Source of the DNA: Cyprinodon diabolis
Lineage: Eukaryota; Chordata; Actinopteri; Cyprinodontiformes; Cyprinodontidae
NCBI GenBank assembly: GCA_030533445.1
Contig: CM060071.1
Span: 2,418,001 to 2,482,000, forward strand
Length of the DNA: 64,000 nt
Direction: 5' to 3'
Of the stretch, positions 17,152 through 26,939 are shown one piece after another. The notes under the pieces were generated by a model, which did not search any database, was not told the DNA's origin, and worked only from the letters and a program-made list of their open reading frames with translations. Position 1 is the stretch's first letter; every line of letters starts with the position of its first letter. Made by a program: the position numbers and the translations under genes.

Positions 17152-17301
17152 AATTTTATATTAATTTTATATTAATTAAGGCGGGACTTCCGGTTTAATT
17201 AAGGCGGGACTTCCGGTTTAATTAAGGCGGGACTTCCGGCTGTCACTTTGGAATGTGGGCGTGGTTTCGAGTTTGATGAAAGGTGGTGCATATAGTTTTT
17301 T
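17152..17301 (-). repeat. Right terminal inverted repeat (150 bp perfect core)
   Basis: It is the exact reverse complement of 2125-2274, including three 23 bp ETS-like units, and ends in six T before the target duplication. Confidence 0.95.
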
Positions 17302-17307
17302 ATCATG
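17302..17307. repeat. Polinton target site duplication, right copy
   Basis: ATCATG, identical to 2119-2124. Confidence 0.93.
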
Positions 17308-17640
17308 CATCTCAGAAGGGACTGGCTACCTACTAGGGGAGCCACTAAACCCCTAGGAGTTTCTTACCCAATAGCCTCTCTTGAGCCAGTATCATCAGTC
17401 TCTCTGTCAGAGTTGGCTCTGAGCCCTTCTTTTGAGTGGGACTGCTGAGGTCTGTCCCTCTGCCCCGACCGTCTCCAGCTTCCCGACTGCTTAGACCCCT
17501 TTAAGCACCAAACAGCACGAATCGTCCATGTGCATGAAACATCTAAATTGAAGGTTTACCCTCCCCAGCAGTACTGAGACTTGGAAGGCTTCTGTTGGAT
17601 GGTTCAGAGTAGTAAATATCTTATATTTAACTAAAGTTTA
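17308..17640 (-). mobile_element. Ty3/Gypsy retrotransposon, gag-pol side of the interrupted copy
   Basis: The minus strand here reads a hydrophilic gag-pol junction region (Ser/Arg/Glu-rich) that runs in frame to the Polinton target site and is continued by the protease at 2118. An in-frame stop near 17350 shows decay. The left (gag) limit is uncertain; similarity fades by about 17,640. Confidence 0.6.
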
Positions 17641-17668
17641 ATATAACAGATCAGTTATCAGCTTAGAT

Positions 17669-17894
17669 CAGGGGTGGGCAATTCCAGTTCCTGAGGGCCG
17701 GTATCCTGAAGGTTTTACATCCTTCCTTTATCAAACACACCTGAAGCAAATGGCTGAGTTACCTCCTCAGTATGCAGTCAGTTCCTCACAAGTCCTCTCA
17801 ATCGACTAATTACTTGATTCAGGTGTGTTGAACCAAAGGCACATCTAAAAGTTGAAGGATACCGGCCCCCAGGAACTGGAATTGCCCACCCTTG
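17669..17894. mobile_element. Short hAT-type MITE (226 bp)
   Basis: The ends are inverted repeats (CAGGGGTGGGCAATTCCAG at the left and its near complement at the right). The element is flanked by a perfect 8 bp duplication GCTTAGAT at 17661-17668 and 17895-17902, the hAT signature. It encodes nothing. Confidence 0.9.
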
Positions 17895-17902
17895 GCTTAG
17901 AT

Positions 17903-19618
17903 GTTTGCAGCTGATGAACCTGTAAAACACTGAGCAGTTCTCTCTCTAAACTTTCATAGAGAAAAATCCGGATGAACAATCTATTATGAGAAAGAAAATT
18001 AAAAATCAAGAGTTAAGAAACCTACAAAAGATAACCTTGAACATATTATGAACCTGAATTATTGGAGCTCAAAGAGAGAAATGATCTGCAGTTTGGATTA
18101 TTTGTTTGTGAAGAAAACAAACATTAAAGGAGGATCTTATTCATTTGCTAAAGGAAGTTTAAGATGCAAATGTCAAGGTGTTTCCCAGTGAACCATTTGC
18201 AGAAGTTTTTTTGCAGGGATTAGATTAACAGCAGATTTCTAAATGTCCTTTTTATCCATTCACTCAAGATATAACTAAGAAGAGAATCTGCTATAAATCT
18301 GTGGACTTCATCAACAACTTCAACATTTTTGAGAAGAAATGCCATCTTTACAAGAAATATACTAAAAAGTATACTCAAAACTAAAAAGTCCAACATGTCA
18401 CATTCTGTGGGTCACAGACTTGCAGTTTAATCTGTGAACAAAGAACAACAAGGTAGTAAATATATAAGTCCTGCATGACCAAAGGAGGCCACAGAGAAAC
18501 CAGCCATAATAATGAAGTTTATAAACAAACAAAAAAAAAGTCAAGGAAAATATTAAAGTTTCATAAAAAAAAAGAAAAAAAAAAAAAAAAGTTGAGGTTC
18601 TAGTCATCAAAGACATAAAGGAGCAGGAAAAGCCCCAAAGTTGAACCAACATGTTTTCGACTTGATCAGCATCTACTTTCAAAGTAGCTGGAGGTTCTCT
18701 GTCTGATCTGATCATGTTTAGAAGCTTAATTTTCACAGAATCTAAAGAGACATTATAAGACAATACATGTAACTGTGTAGATGAGCTGCTAAAAACTAAA
18801 AGAGCAATAGAAAAGAAATCTTTCTTCTCTGAAATCATCAGCAAACAGTTTAATGCTCATTTGCCTTGCAGCTTTTCCACTCTATCAGGGTCTGTAATGA
18901 ATTAACTGATGTCTTACCCAGAAAATCAAATGATCAAAGGGGAAAGTAAAACGTCTCTAGTTAGAAACGAACTTGGACAAAATGTCCCAAATCTACCAAA
19001 TAACCTCCAAAAGCTTTGAGTAAGGTTTTACATCAGCCATACCCCTTTCGGTTTATATCAATTTCAATCCAAATGAGCATCTTTTAAAAGAAATTAGATG
19101 AGCAATACATAAGAAATTTTAAAATGAGTCAAAATCCTTCCCCTTTGTCAGCAGGGATCAAAGTTAAGTTCCCTATAAAAAAATAAAAAAACCATGTCTT
19201 AGTCCAGTTTTCCTTCTTTTAAACTGAGAGGTGCTGTTTGATGTGACATGAAGCCAGTGTTTACTTCCTGGTTCCTCAGCCAATCATCTGATACTTTGCA
19301 GAGTTGCCGAAACAGAGCACAGCCCTGGGAATAAAGAGCAAACATGGAGAGAGGGATCTAGCTGCAGACCTGCACTGTCCAGATCCAGAGCTGCACTGTC
19401 AGGACCCTGGCTGCACTGGGTCAGAGGTAACCTGTTGAAGTAACAGGTTACCATGAAATAAGAAACAGCCCACATTCCTTTTTTATACAATTCGTTCATA
19501 ATTATGGATTTTTTTTACTCAGAACGTATCTACTGTTCGAAACAGGAATGTTATGGGGTGTAAAGTTATGATTAAAGATTAATTTCCAATAGAGGAGAAC
19601 ATGTTTATAAAAATCTGA
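17903..19618. other. AT-rich intergenic stretch, no gene recognised
   Basis: No coding signal is seen on either strand; the open frames are short and of low complexity. An A/T homopolymer lies at about 18565-18590. A perfect 11 bp hairpin with a 5 bp loop (GGTAACCTGTT and its complement) is at 19426-19452. Confidence 0.5.
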
Positions 19619-20870
19619 TCATTTAAGTGGTAATTTATTTATCTCAAAATCACATTGTACAAGAAGTTGGATTCCACATATTTTTTTGAACACTAAATTG
19701 GGTATATATATATATGAACAAACTGAGAGATTATTAGATACTATATATTTCAACCATTTAAATTTTAATACCGCATTCATAATCTCAAAATCTATGGCAT
19801 TTCCCCCACCATCTTCATAAGTTTTAATCATGTCATTTTTACTTATGTAATGATTTCTATTCTTCCAAATAAAATTAAATTTTAGTTTATTAATAGCTTT
19901 TATCATTTTGTTTGATATCGGAAGTGTGTAAGCTGGGTAAATAAATGGAGAAAGACTCTCCATTTTCGTTAATAAAATCCTACCAAAAAGAGAGACGTCT
20001 CTCTGTAACCATTGATTAAGAATCAGTTTACATTTTTCAATATTGTTCCAAATCTTAATGTTATCAGAAGATGTCCTGTTTCTTGTAATGACAATTCCCA
20101 AGTATTTCAAGAAAGATTGTGATGGATGGTCTTTCAAGGGAAAAAGTTCACATTTGTTTAGATTTAATTGAAGACCAGAAGCCTTAGAAAATAATTTCAT
20201 ACTTTGAAGAGCTAAAGGAATTTGTTCTTCATTTTTTTTAGAAAAAGGGTTGTATCGTCGGCCAGTTGACTAATTATTATTTTCTTGTCCAATAACTCAA
20301 TTCCAGATATACAACTGTTTTTAATTAAGATTGACAGCATCTCTCAGAATCAGAATCAGGTTTATTGCCATTGTTAGTGAAGGAGTTCACAAACTAGGAA
20401 TTTTTCATGGTACAATCGTGCAACATGAAACATATAATATCGAATAGGTAAATAACATTATAAAAATATCTAAAACACTGTGGGAATAAGGCATGAAATA
20501 AAATAGACTAATATATACACTTAAGATAAAAATATGGATATAAAATATAAAAAGTAAAATAGCATCTTTCAAGGAGTGCAAATAGAGCAGTTTCTGCCAC
20601 CATTATGAATAATAATGGTGAACTTCCACAGCCCTGACGAATACCTCCTCTAATGTTCAACGGGTTACATGTACCATGACTTAATATTACAGAGCTGTTT
20701 ATCTCATGATAAAGCATTTTAATTAGGTTCCTAATTTTTTCCCCAAATCCAAAATGAGTTAAGAGTTTTAAAGATAAATGGATGTTCGACAGAATTGAAT
20801 GCCTTGTAGAAATCTAAAAACAAAATGAAAACATCAGTTAGCTTCAAAACTGCTCTTTAAACGGGTTAGA
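19619..20870 (-). mobile_element. L1/Tx1-like LINE remnant (reverse transcriptase part)
   Basis: The minus strand encodes pieces of a non-LTR reverse transcriptase. FLDFYKAFNSVEH (motif A) lies at about 20790-20830, an IRQGC..SPLLF block (motif B region) at about 20600-20660, and the post-RT region FLKYLGI..LFGRILLTKMESL with FNFIWKNR is at 19619-20200, typical of L1/Tx1 elements. Frames shift between the blocks and a second repeat is inserted at about 20340-20590. It is a dead fragment. Confidence 0.8.
20340..20590. repeat. Retroposon tail inserted in the LINE remnant
   Basis: The opening TCAGAATCAGAATCAGG followed by TTTATTGCCATTGT is a very common fish retroposon end, here followed by an AT-rich stretch. 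It interrupts the LINE reverse transcriptase between its motif B region and the post-RT segment. Confidence 0.55.
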
Positions 20871-20874
20871 AAAC

Positions 20875-21008
20875 AAAACAACCCCTTATTTCAGTGCTTA
20901 ATTACCTCACATCCGGAAAAACTATGTCTTCCGACCAATGAGAGAGCGAGCTTGTTGGACTGTAGTTTGTTAATGTCCCGTTCCAATAAAGCTTTGAAAA
21001 AAAAAAAG
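20875..21008 (+). repeat. Sequence with AATAAA and A-tail abutting the lipa promoter
   Basis: AATAAA at 20985-20990 is followed by a run of eleven A at 20997-21007, as at the 3' end of a reverse-transcribed transcript. The body upstream contains a CCAAT box near 20934 and is not recognised. Confidence 0.4.
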
Positions 21009-21021
21009 TCAGTCTCACTGA

Positions 21022-21031
21022 GTCACGTGAC
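21022..21031 (+). promoter_or_regulatory. CLEAR element (TFEB-type E-box) of lipa
   Basis: GTCACGTGAC is the perfect palindromic CLEAR motif through which TFEB/TFE3 activate lysosomal genes. It lies about 35 bp upstream of a likely 5' splice site at 21067. Lysosomal acid lipase is a known member of this network, so the site supports the identity of the gene that starts coding at 29717. The link between promoter and gene is inference. Confidence 0.65.
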
Positions 21032-21066
21032 CCTCAGAGTTCAGACAGCAGCGGCGGCAGCAGCAG
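21032..21066 (+). other. lipa: Likely non-coding first exon of lipa
   Basis: A GC-rich segment with CAG/CGG repeats ends at a good donor (CAG followed by GTAGGT at 21067). No ATG is present. Vertebrate LIPA genes have a non-coding first exon with the start codon in exon 2, and the coding exon at 29714 begins directly after an acceptor. The true transcription start is not known. Confidence 0.5.
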
Positions 21067-21469
21067 GTAGGTTCACCTGATTTACCGTCCAACCTGAAAG
21101 AGTTTACAAATGTTAATAAACAGGCTGTAGCCGAAGCTAAGAAAGAAGCGAATAGAATCAGCCAGTAAGCGAGGAAACTGCTGCAGACAAATTAAAACAG
21201 GCTTTAAATATGTAAAAACCGAACCGTGAACGTTTTAATGTCAATTAAAGCCGGTTTAATCAGATTAAAAAGCGGTTTAAAAACAGGCAAACATGTTGAT
21301 AAAATGTCTAAAACAAGCTGTAAGTATGCTGGGGGGGGGGGGTTAAAACAGTCGGTAAACATGTTGACAGTGGGATAAAACAGCCTGAAATGAGTCAGAA
21401 GGCTTTTCTGCCTTTGATCTGGTTTTACATTTTATTTTGGATTCCCATTAGCTACAGATAATCAGGGCC

Positions 21470-21720
21470 GGCTGGAGGCATAAGCGAACTAAGTGGCTGC
21501 TTGGGCCCCCTGGTGATTAACCAAACTATGAAGACTGCCTTTGAGCTTCTCACATACCTCTCACAAAATGAGCTGTATGGGTTTTACGCAGATGTTTGGG
21601 TAGATCTCAGGATAGCTGCCTGTGACAGCTGCCTCAGCAGAGAGGAGCTTTTCCAAGGTCAAATTGATTAAAACATACTTGAGATCAAAGGCCCAGGAAA
21701 GAATAAGTGGAATAAGTCAT
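21470..21720 (+). mobile_element. hAT transposase C-terminal fragment
   Basis: Across two frames the plus strand encodes a LLTYLSQNELYGFYADVW-like stretch and then TAASAERSFSKVKLIKTYL, the signature of the hAT dimerisation domain. Frameshifts and the lack of other domains mark it as a remnant. Confidence 0.6.
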
Positions 21721-21836
21721 TAGTATTAATAGCAAAGTTGAGCAAGCAATACCATACAATGATGTCATCAGTGACTTTGCCTCCAGAAAAAGTAGGAAGG
21801 AATAATTTTGAGGTCATTGTTGAACGCTTGCTGTTA

Positions 21837-21952
21837 GGAAGCTTTCTCAATTCAAATGTCTGGATCCACAGTGAGTTTATATCTATATATAGACAAGGCC
21901 TTGTAGACTCAAACTCACTGCGGTTCCAGACATTTGAATTGAGAAAGCTTCC
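21837..21952. repeat. Large inverted repeat (hairpin) of a dispersed fish motif
   Basis: A 28 bp arm at 21837-21864 is perfectly complementary to 21925-21952. The pairing continues inward for about 14 bp with two mismatches, leaving a loop of about 32 bp. The right arm runs into GGCGAAACGTCTTCAAATC. The same motif occurs at about 42790-42870 and, reversed, at 59630-59720. Confidence 0.85.
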
Positions 21953-22069
21953 TGGAGAGGTGGCGAAACGTCTTCAAATCTTGGAAACCAAGTCCAGTGG
22001 ATTTTTTTTTGAACTTTTACGGAATCTCTTAAAAATGCAACATCATCTCTGCTTCGTGCAGCTTTTACC

Positions 22070-22400
22070 TTTTGTATCTTGTCTTCTTCCTGTATCTCTG
22101 CTTCTGTCTCCTTGAACCCCAGTCGGCCTCAGCAGATGGCCGCTCACACTGAGCCTGGTTCTCCTGGTGGTTTCATCCTGTTAAAAGGGAGTTTTTCCTC
22201 TCTAATGTCACTACATCCATGCTTGGTGTGAGGGATTGCTTTGAGTCAATGAGTTGATGCAATCAGCCTTTTTGTCCTTAAATAGAAAACTTTGAACCAA
22301 TCTTACAGAATGATCTGCTTGAATTCTCTCTGTAAAACGCCTTGAAATGACATGTGTTTTGAATTGGAGCTATGGAAATAAACTGTATTGAATTTTAATT
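22070..22400 (+). repeat. LINE/SINE 3'-tail repeat, copy 1
   Basis: The block contains CTCAGCAGATGGCCGCTCAC, then TTAAAAGGGAGTTTTTCCTC and a terminal AATAAACTGTATTGAAT. A diverged second copy is at about 31070-31370. This tail is widespread in teleosts as the 3' end of retroposons. Confidence 0.7.
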
Positions 22401-23118
22401 TTGGCATCAGCCCTTTTGTCTTGGTGTTACAGAGTTAAAAGTTTTATGATTTATACGATTCTCATTAGGGTATATTTTAGATCCTTTAAAACGTTAAACT
22501 CTGTAACACCAATGACTTTTCCTTGAAGCTGAGGAATTTCACCAAAATTGTACGGTGTGCTCTTTCCAGCTCAATGTCTCATGAAAACTAACTTCCCCTT
22601 AATGATTTGCTTGACTTTCTCCTCAGAATCTGTCCAAGCTTCTCCCACCGATTCCATGACTCCCTCAAAGACTAAATTCTCACTCTTTGATTGTCCTAAA
22701 TTATCTAATGTGTCTGTAGCAGCTAGGAGGCTGTCACAGATCTGAACTCTGATCTGGGTGTTCAAAGTCTGAACAGAGTGAATCAGTCAGACAGGAGCTT
22801 TGATAACAGATCCTCCCTGCAGCTACAGATCATGTCTATCATTTCAATTTGCTAAATATCTGTCTACTAAAAGCAGTCTGCTAAAAGCAGACAGATATTT
22901 GCTTTACTACTTTTTTACTGTTTACTTCAGGTACAGTGGTACTCAGCTGAGCCTGTCGCTGAAGCCTCAGATTTCTAAATAACCTCCACCCTTATGAATG
23001 AAGACCTGAGGTGGACATGTTAGAAAGATGTATTAAGTCCAGAAACAACAAAGATTTCACTTTTTTTTCTAATATAATCAGACTGTTTTTGTTGAATTCC
23101 CTACAATAACTGCAATAG
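22401..23118. other. lipa intron sequence without recognised features
   Basis: No coding exon or known repeat is seen. A short inverted repeat (AATATCTGTCT and complement) lies at about 22853-22900. Confidence 0.4.
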
Positions 23119-23496
23119 TAGAGATAGAACGATACGTCAGCCAGCCGATATTTCTGACTAATAGTGTTTTTTCCGTGTATCGGCCGATTGGTGCAATGTG
23201 TGGGCCCATTAATTAGTGCTTTCAGCAGCCATGGCCTGAGATCATGTGAAGGACATGTATCGCTGCTCCATTTCATTTGCTTTTCATTGTTAATGCTTTG
23301 TTTGATTTGTTAATAAGTGTTTTTTTTAATAACACTTGTGTAACATTTTTTACCAGTGTATAACTTTTATTCTGTAAATAGAAAAGTTTTGACTATAAGA
23401 AATGTCCCTAAAATATCGGCAGCACATATCAGGGATTGGGACTGATTTCAAAATAATCTGCATCAACCTTTAAAAACCTGTATCATTCAATCTCTA
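23119..23496. mobile_element. Non-autonomous hAT-like element
   Basis: The ends TAGAGATAGAACGATAC and GTATCATTCAATCTCTA are near-perfect inverted repeats, and the interior contains CCGATATTT/TATCGGCCGA motifs typical of a fish hAT family. The flanking octamers match at five of eight positions, suggesting an old insertion. Confidence 0.6.
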
Positions 23497-24446
23497 CACA
23501 GTAGCATTCCAAAGCTTTTAATGCAATTGAATATTTTCCCCTCATTCAAATATTTTCCTTTTTTACATCGCGTTTAAGTGTTGCTGAGGAACAGAGCTGC
23601 TCTGACTGATGTTGACATCTCCCTCCTTGGCAGGTCGGTCGTGTTGTTTGGATGTGTTTCATGATTTAGGTACCTTTGTTCTGTTAACTGATGTTTTCAG
23701 TTAAAATAAAGCAAAGTTTGGCCAAAAGCATTTATGTAGAAGGTGTAGCTGCTAAAACACGACAAGTGTGGTGCAACATATTTCTATAAATTCATGATTC
23801 CTACTAGATTATTAGTTACGTCCATCCTGCTTCATCAGGCTGATTGAATCTGGATTACAGAAAAAGAAAAAAAGGTAAACGTTTTTCCACAGTTAAAAAG
23901 CAGAAAAGAGCTCGAACAGCATAGACCTCTCTCAAACAGCAAAATTTAGCAAGAAGACTTAATGTGAAATTAAACCAGGTGAAACTAAAACTTTTAAACG
24001 TAGGGAGTTCTGGATAGAGCATATTAAACATTTATTATGCAAAATGAAAAATGTTTACATATTTTTTTTTTTACAATTCTGATACAAATACTGCTCTAAG
24101 TGGGTCGCCCTGTCAGCTAAAGGCATGCTTTAGTCTCTACACTCCAGTTAATGATTAATCGATTACTAAATTAGTTGAAGATTATTTCAATAAACAATCA
24201 GATTATTGTTTTAGTGCTACTTACACCTATAGCTAAAATTCGCACATAGTCTGGATCATTACCAAATTTAAATGAATTGTTCCTTGAGATGAGACACACC
24301 ATAAGTTTTTAGATTTGCCAACAAACTAACAACCCTTTTCTACAGTTTTTGTCTTCAGTAAAATACCTTCCAATGCTGAGGCTATCAATAGTCACTGCTG
24401 CCACCCTTTGGTTTAGTGGGGAACTGCTTGTTCCCCCAAATATATA
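23497..24446. other. lipa intron sequence without recognised features
   Basis: AT-rich sequence with no supported coding exon. The portion from about 24110 to 24310 looks like decayed repeat but was not identified. Confidence 0.4.
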
Positions 24447-26048
24447 CAGTGGGGCAAAAAAGTATTTAGTCAGCCACCAATAGTGCAAGTTCTCCCACTC
24501 AAAAAGATGAGAGAGGCCGGTAATTTTCATCATAGATGTACCTCAACTATGAGAGACAAAATGAGAAAAAAAATCCAGAAAATCACATTGTCTGATTTTT
24601 AAAGAATTTATTTTCAAAATATGGTGGAAAATAAGTATTTGGTCAATAACAAAAGTTCATCTCAATACTTTGTTATATACCCTTTGTCGGCAATGACAGA
24701 GATCAAACGTTTTCTGTAAGTCTTCACAAGGTTTTCACACACTGTTGCTGGTATTTTGGCCCATTCCTCCATGCAGATCTCCTCTAGAGCAGTGATGTTC
24801 TGGGGCTGTTGCTGGGCAACACGGACTTTCAACTCCCTCCAAAGATTTTCTATGGGGTTGAGATCTGGAGACTGGCTAGGCCACTCCAGGACCTTGAAAT
24901 GCTTCTTACGAAGCCACTCCTTCGTTACCCAGGCGGTGTGTTTGGGATCATTGTCATGCTGAAAGACCCAGCCACGTTTCATCTTCAATGCCCTTGCTGA
25001 TGGAAGGAGGTTTTCACTCAAAATTTGATGATACATGGCCCCATTCATTCTTTCCTTCACACGGATCAGTCGTCCTGGTCCCTTAGCAGAAAAACAGCCC
25101 CAAAGCATGATGTTTCCACTCCCATGCTTCACTGTAGGTATGGTGTTCTTTGGATGCAACTCAGCATTCTCTCTCCTCCAAACACGACGAGTAGAGTTTT
25201 TACCAAAAAGTTCTATTTTGGTTTCATCTGACCATATGATATTCTTCCAGTCATCGTCTGGATCATCCAAATGCTCTCTAGCAAACTTGAGACGGGCCTT
25301 GACATGTACTGGCTTAAGCAGGGGGACACGTCTGGCACTGCAGGATTGAGTCCCTGGCGGCGTAGTGTGTTACTGATGGTAGCCTTTGTTACTTTGGTCC
25401 CAGCTCTCTGCAGGTCATTCACTAGGTCCCCCCGTGGGGTTCTGGGATTTTTACTCACCGTTGTTGTGATCATTTTGACCCCACGGGGTGAGATCTTGCG
25501 TGGAGCCCCAGATCGAGGAAGATTATCAGTGGTCTTGTATGTTTTCCATTTTCTAATAATTGATCCCACAGTTGATTTCTTCACACCAAGCTGTTTACCT
25601 ATTGCAGATTCAGACTTCCCAGCCTGGTGCAGGTCTATCATTTTGTTTCGGGTGTCCTTTGACAGCTCTCTAGTTTTGGCCATGGTGGAGTTTAGAGTGT
25701 GACTGTTTGAGGTTGTGGACAGATGTCTTTTATACTGATAACGGGTTCAAACAGGTGCCATTAATGAAGGTAACGAGTGGAGGACAGAGGAGCCTCTTAC
25801 AGAAGAAGTTACAGGTCTGTGAGAGCCAGAAATCTTGCTTGTTTGTAACTGACCAAATACTTATTTTCCACCATAGTTTGCAAATAAATTCTTTAAAAAT
25901 CAGACAATGTGATTTTCTGGATTTTTTTTCTCATTTTGTCTCTCATAGTTGAGGTATATCTATGATGAAAATTACCGGCCTCTCTCATCTTTTTAAGTGG
26001 GAGAACTTGCACTATTGGTGGCTGACTAAATACTTTTTTGCCCCACTG
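24447..26048 (-). mobile_element. Tc1/mariner element with ~200 bp TIRs, transposase broken
   Basis: The element starts CAGTGGGGC and ends GCCCCACTG, flanked by TA dinucleotides (24445-24446, 26049-26050). The inverted repeats run about 200 bp with only a few mismatches by eye. The transposase lies on the minus strand. Confidence 0.93.
24662..25683 (-). pseudogene. Tc1-like transposase, frameshifted
   Basis: The first part (25683 to 25213) has the paired N-terminal helix-turn-helix domains ([22 protein letters not shown]) and a GRPR-like linker ([10 protein letters not shown]). The second part (25270 to 24662) has the DD34E catalytic core: [17 protein letters not shown] and [11 protein letters not shown]. 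The reading frame is lost between them at about 25310-25345, so no complete transposase is made. Start and stop context are otherwise normal for a ~340-residue Tc1 protein. Confidence 0.88.
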
Positions 26049-26062
26049 TATATATATATATT

Positions 26063-26868
26063 AGGGATGGAACGGTTTATGAAAACTGTCCGAACCGTTC
26101 GGTTCGACTGTCTTGGTTCGGTTCGCGTGTGTTGCGTTCTGTTCATGCGCTGCTCCTTTTTGCTCATAGGCGAAGCGTGTACACTCCAGAGCAGAAGGTG
26201 GCGGTACTGCGACCAAAGCCAACCACCAGTAGTAAACAACAAGAAGAAGAAGAAGCGAAGCAGCGTAGCCGGGTGTAGCAGAAAAAAATCAGTTGTTGTG
26301 GAGAATTGTGTGGGTATGGCGAGTGGGAAAGAACAGGAGTTGGAAGACGCGCCAGCAGCACTTTATAGGTCTGCTGTATGGGAGCGCTTTGCATTTAGAG
26401 TGGCCTACAATGACGGCGGAAAGAAAGTTGTGGATAAAAGTGCAACTGTGTGCAAGCATTGTGCAACATGTTTTGTTTATGCTAACAGCAACACGACCAA
26501 CATGTCAGGCTAACCCCGAAATCCCACATACTCTGTCAGCACTCCGCCCTGCTGCGCTCCAGACTGCCTGCACAAAGCAAAGCAAAACAGCCTCCACTGT
26601 GGCTCCTGTCCGCTCCGCTCTGAGTTCCTTGGAGATCCTAGAGGGCATGAGCGAGATGATTAAATTCAAAGCAGCAAAACAGGTGGAAATGAGCCATGGT
26701 TTCCGCGGATCATTAAAAATAATTGCAATTCATTAATTTTTTGGGATTCTTTCATTAATTTTTATGGGATTTCGGGGTAACAATCAACATATATCGAACC
26801 AAACAGAAAACCGTGACCACGAAACCGTGAACCGAACAGAACCGTGGATTTTTTTTAACCGTTCCACC

Positions 26869-26871
<3 letters not shown>
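26063..26871 (+). mobile_element. hAT element with ZBED-like 5' part, internally deleted
   Basis: The ends AGGGATGGAACGGTT and AACCGTTCCACCCCT are inverted repeats, and further GAACCG/CGGTTC blocks follow inside. It sits in a TA-rich region. Only the N-terminal BED finger region of the transposase remains. Confidence 0.75.
26316..26513 (+). pseudogene. BED zinc finger fragment of a hAT transposase
   Basis: Sixty-five residues from MASGKEQELED to a stop after NMSG. SAVWERFAF, GKKVVDKSATVCKHC and YANSNTTNMSG match the start of ZBED1-type hAT transposases: the two cysteines of the BED finger are present, but the frame stops just before the histidines. The DNA-binding domain is therefore incomplete and the catalytic domain is absent. 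Confidence 0.7.

Positions 26872-26935
<64 letters not shown>
26871..26935. repeat. (TA)n microsatellite
   Basis: About 30 uninterrupted TA units between the hAT element and the 3' end of the LINE. Confidence 0.95.

Positions 26936-26939
<4 letters not shown>

Larger units (their letters stand above)
2125..17301. mobile_element. Polinton/Maverick (adintovirus-like) element, 15,177 bp
   Basis: The element is bounded by inverted repeats and a 6 bp target duplication. It carries the diagnostic Polinton set: protein-primed DNA polymerase B, retroviral-type integrase with chromodomain, FtsK/HerA-type packaging ATPase, adenain-like cysteine protease, double-jelly-roll major capsid protein and penton-like minor capsid protein. 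Genes are arranged in two convergent arms meeting at about 10.5 kb. Of the recognisable core genes only the capsid gene is visibly broken. Perfect TIR identity and a perfect target duplication point to a fairly young insertion. Whether it should be called a transposon or an endogenised adintovirus cannot be decided from sequence alone. Confidence 0.95.

Noticed and set aside
26012..26394. Minus-strand open frames over the hAT element
   Set aside because: They are antisense to the BED finger and show no domain.
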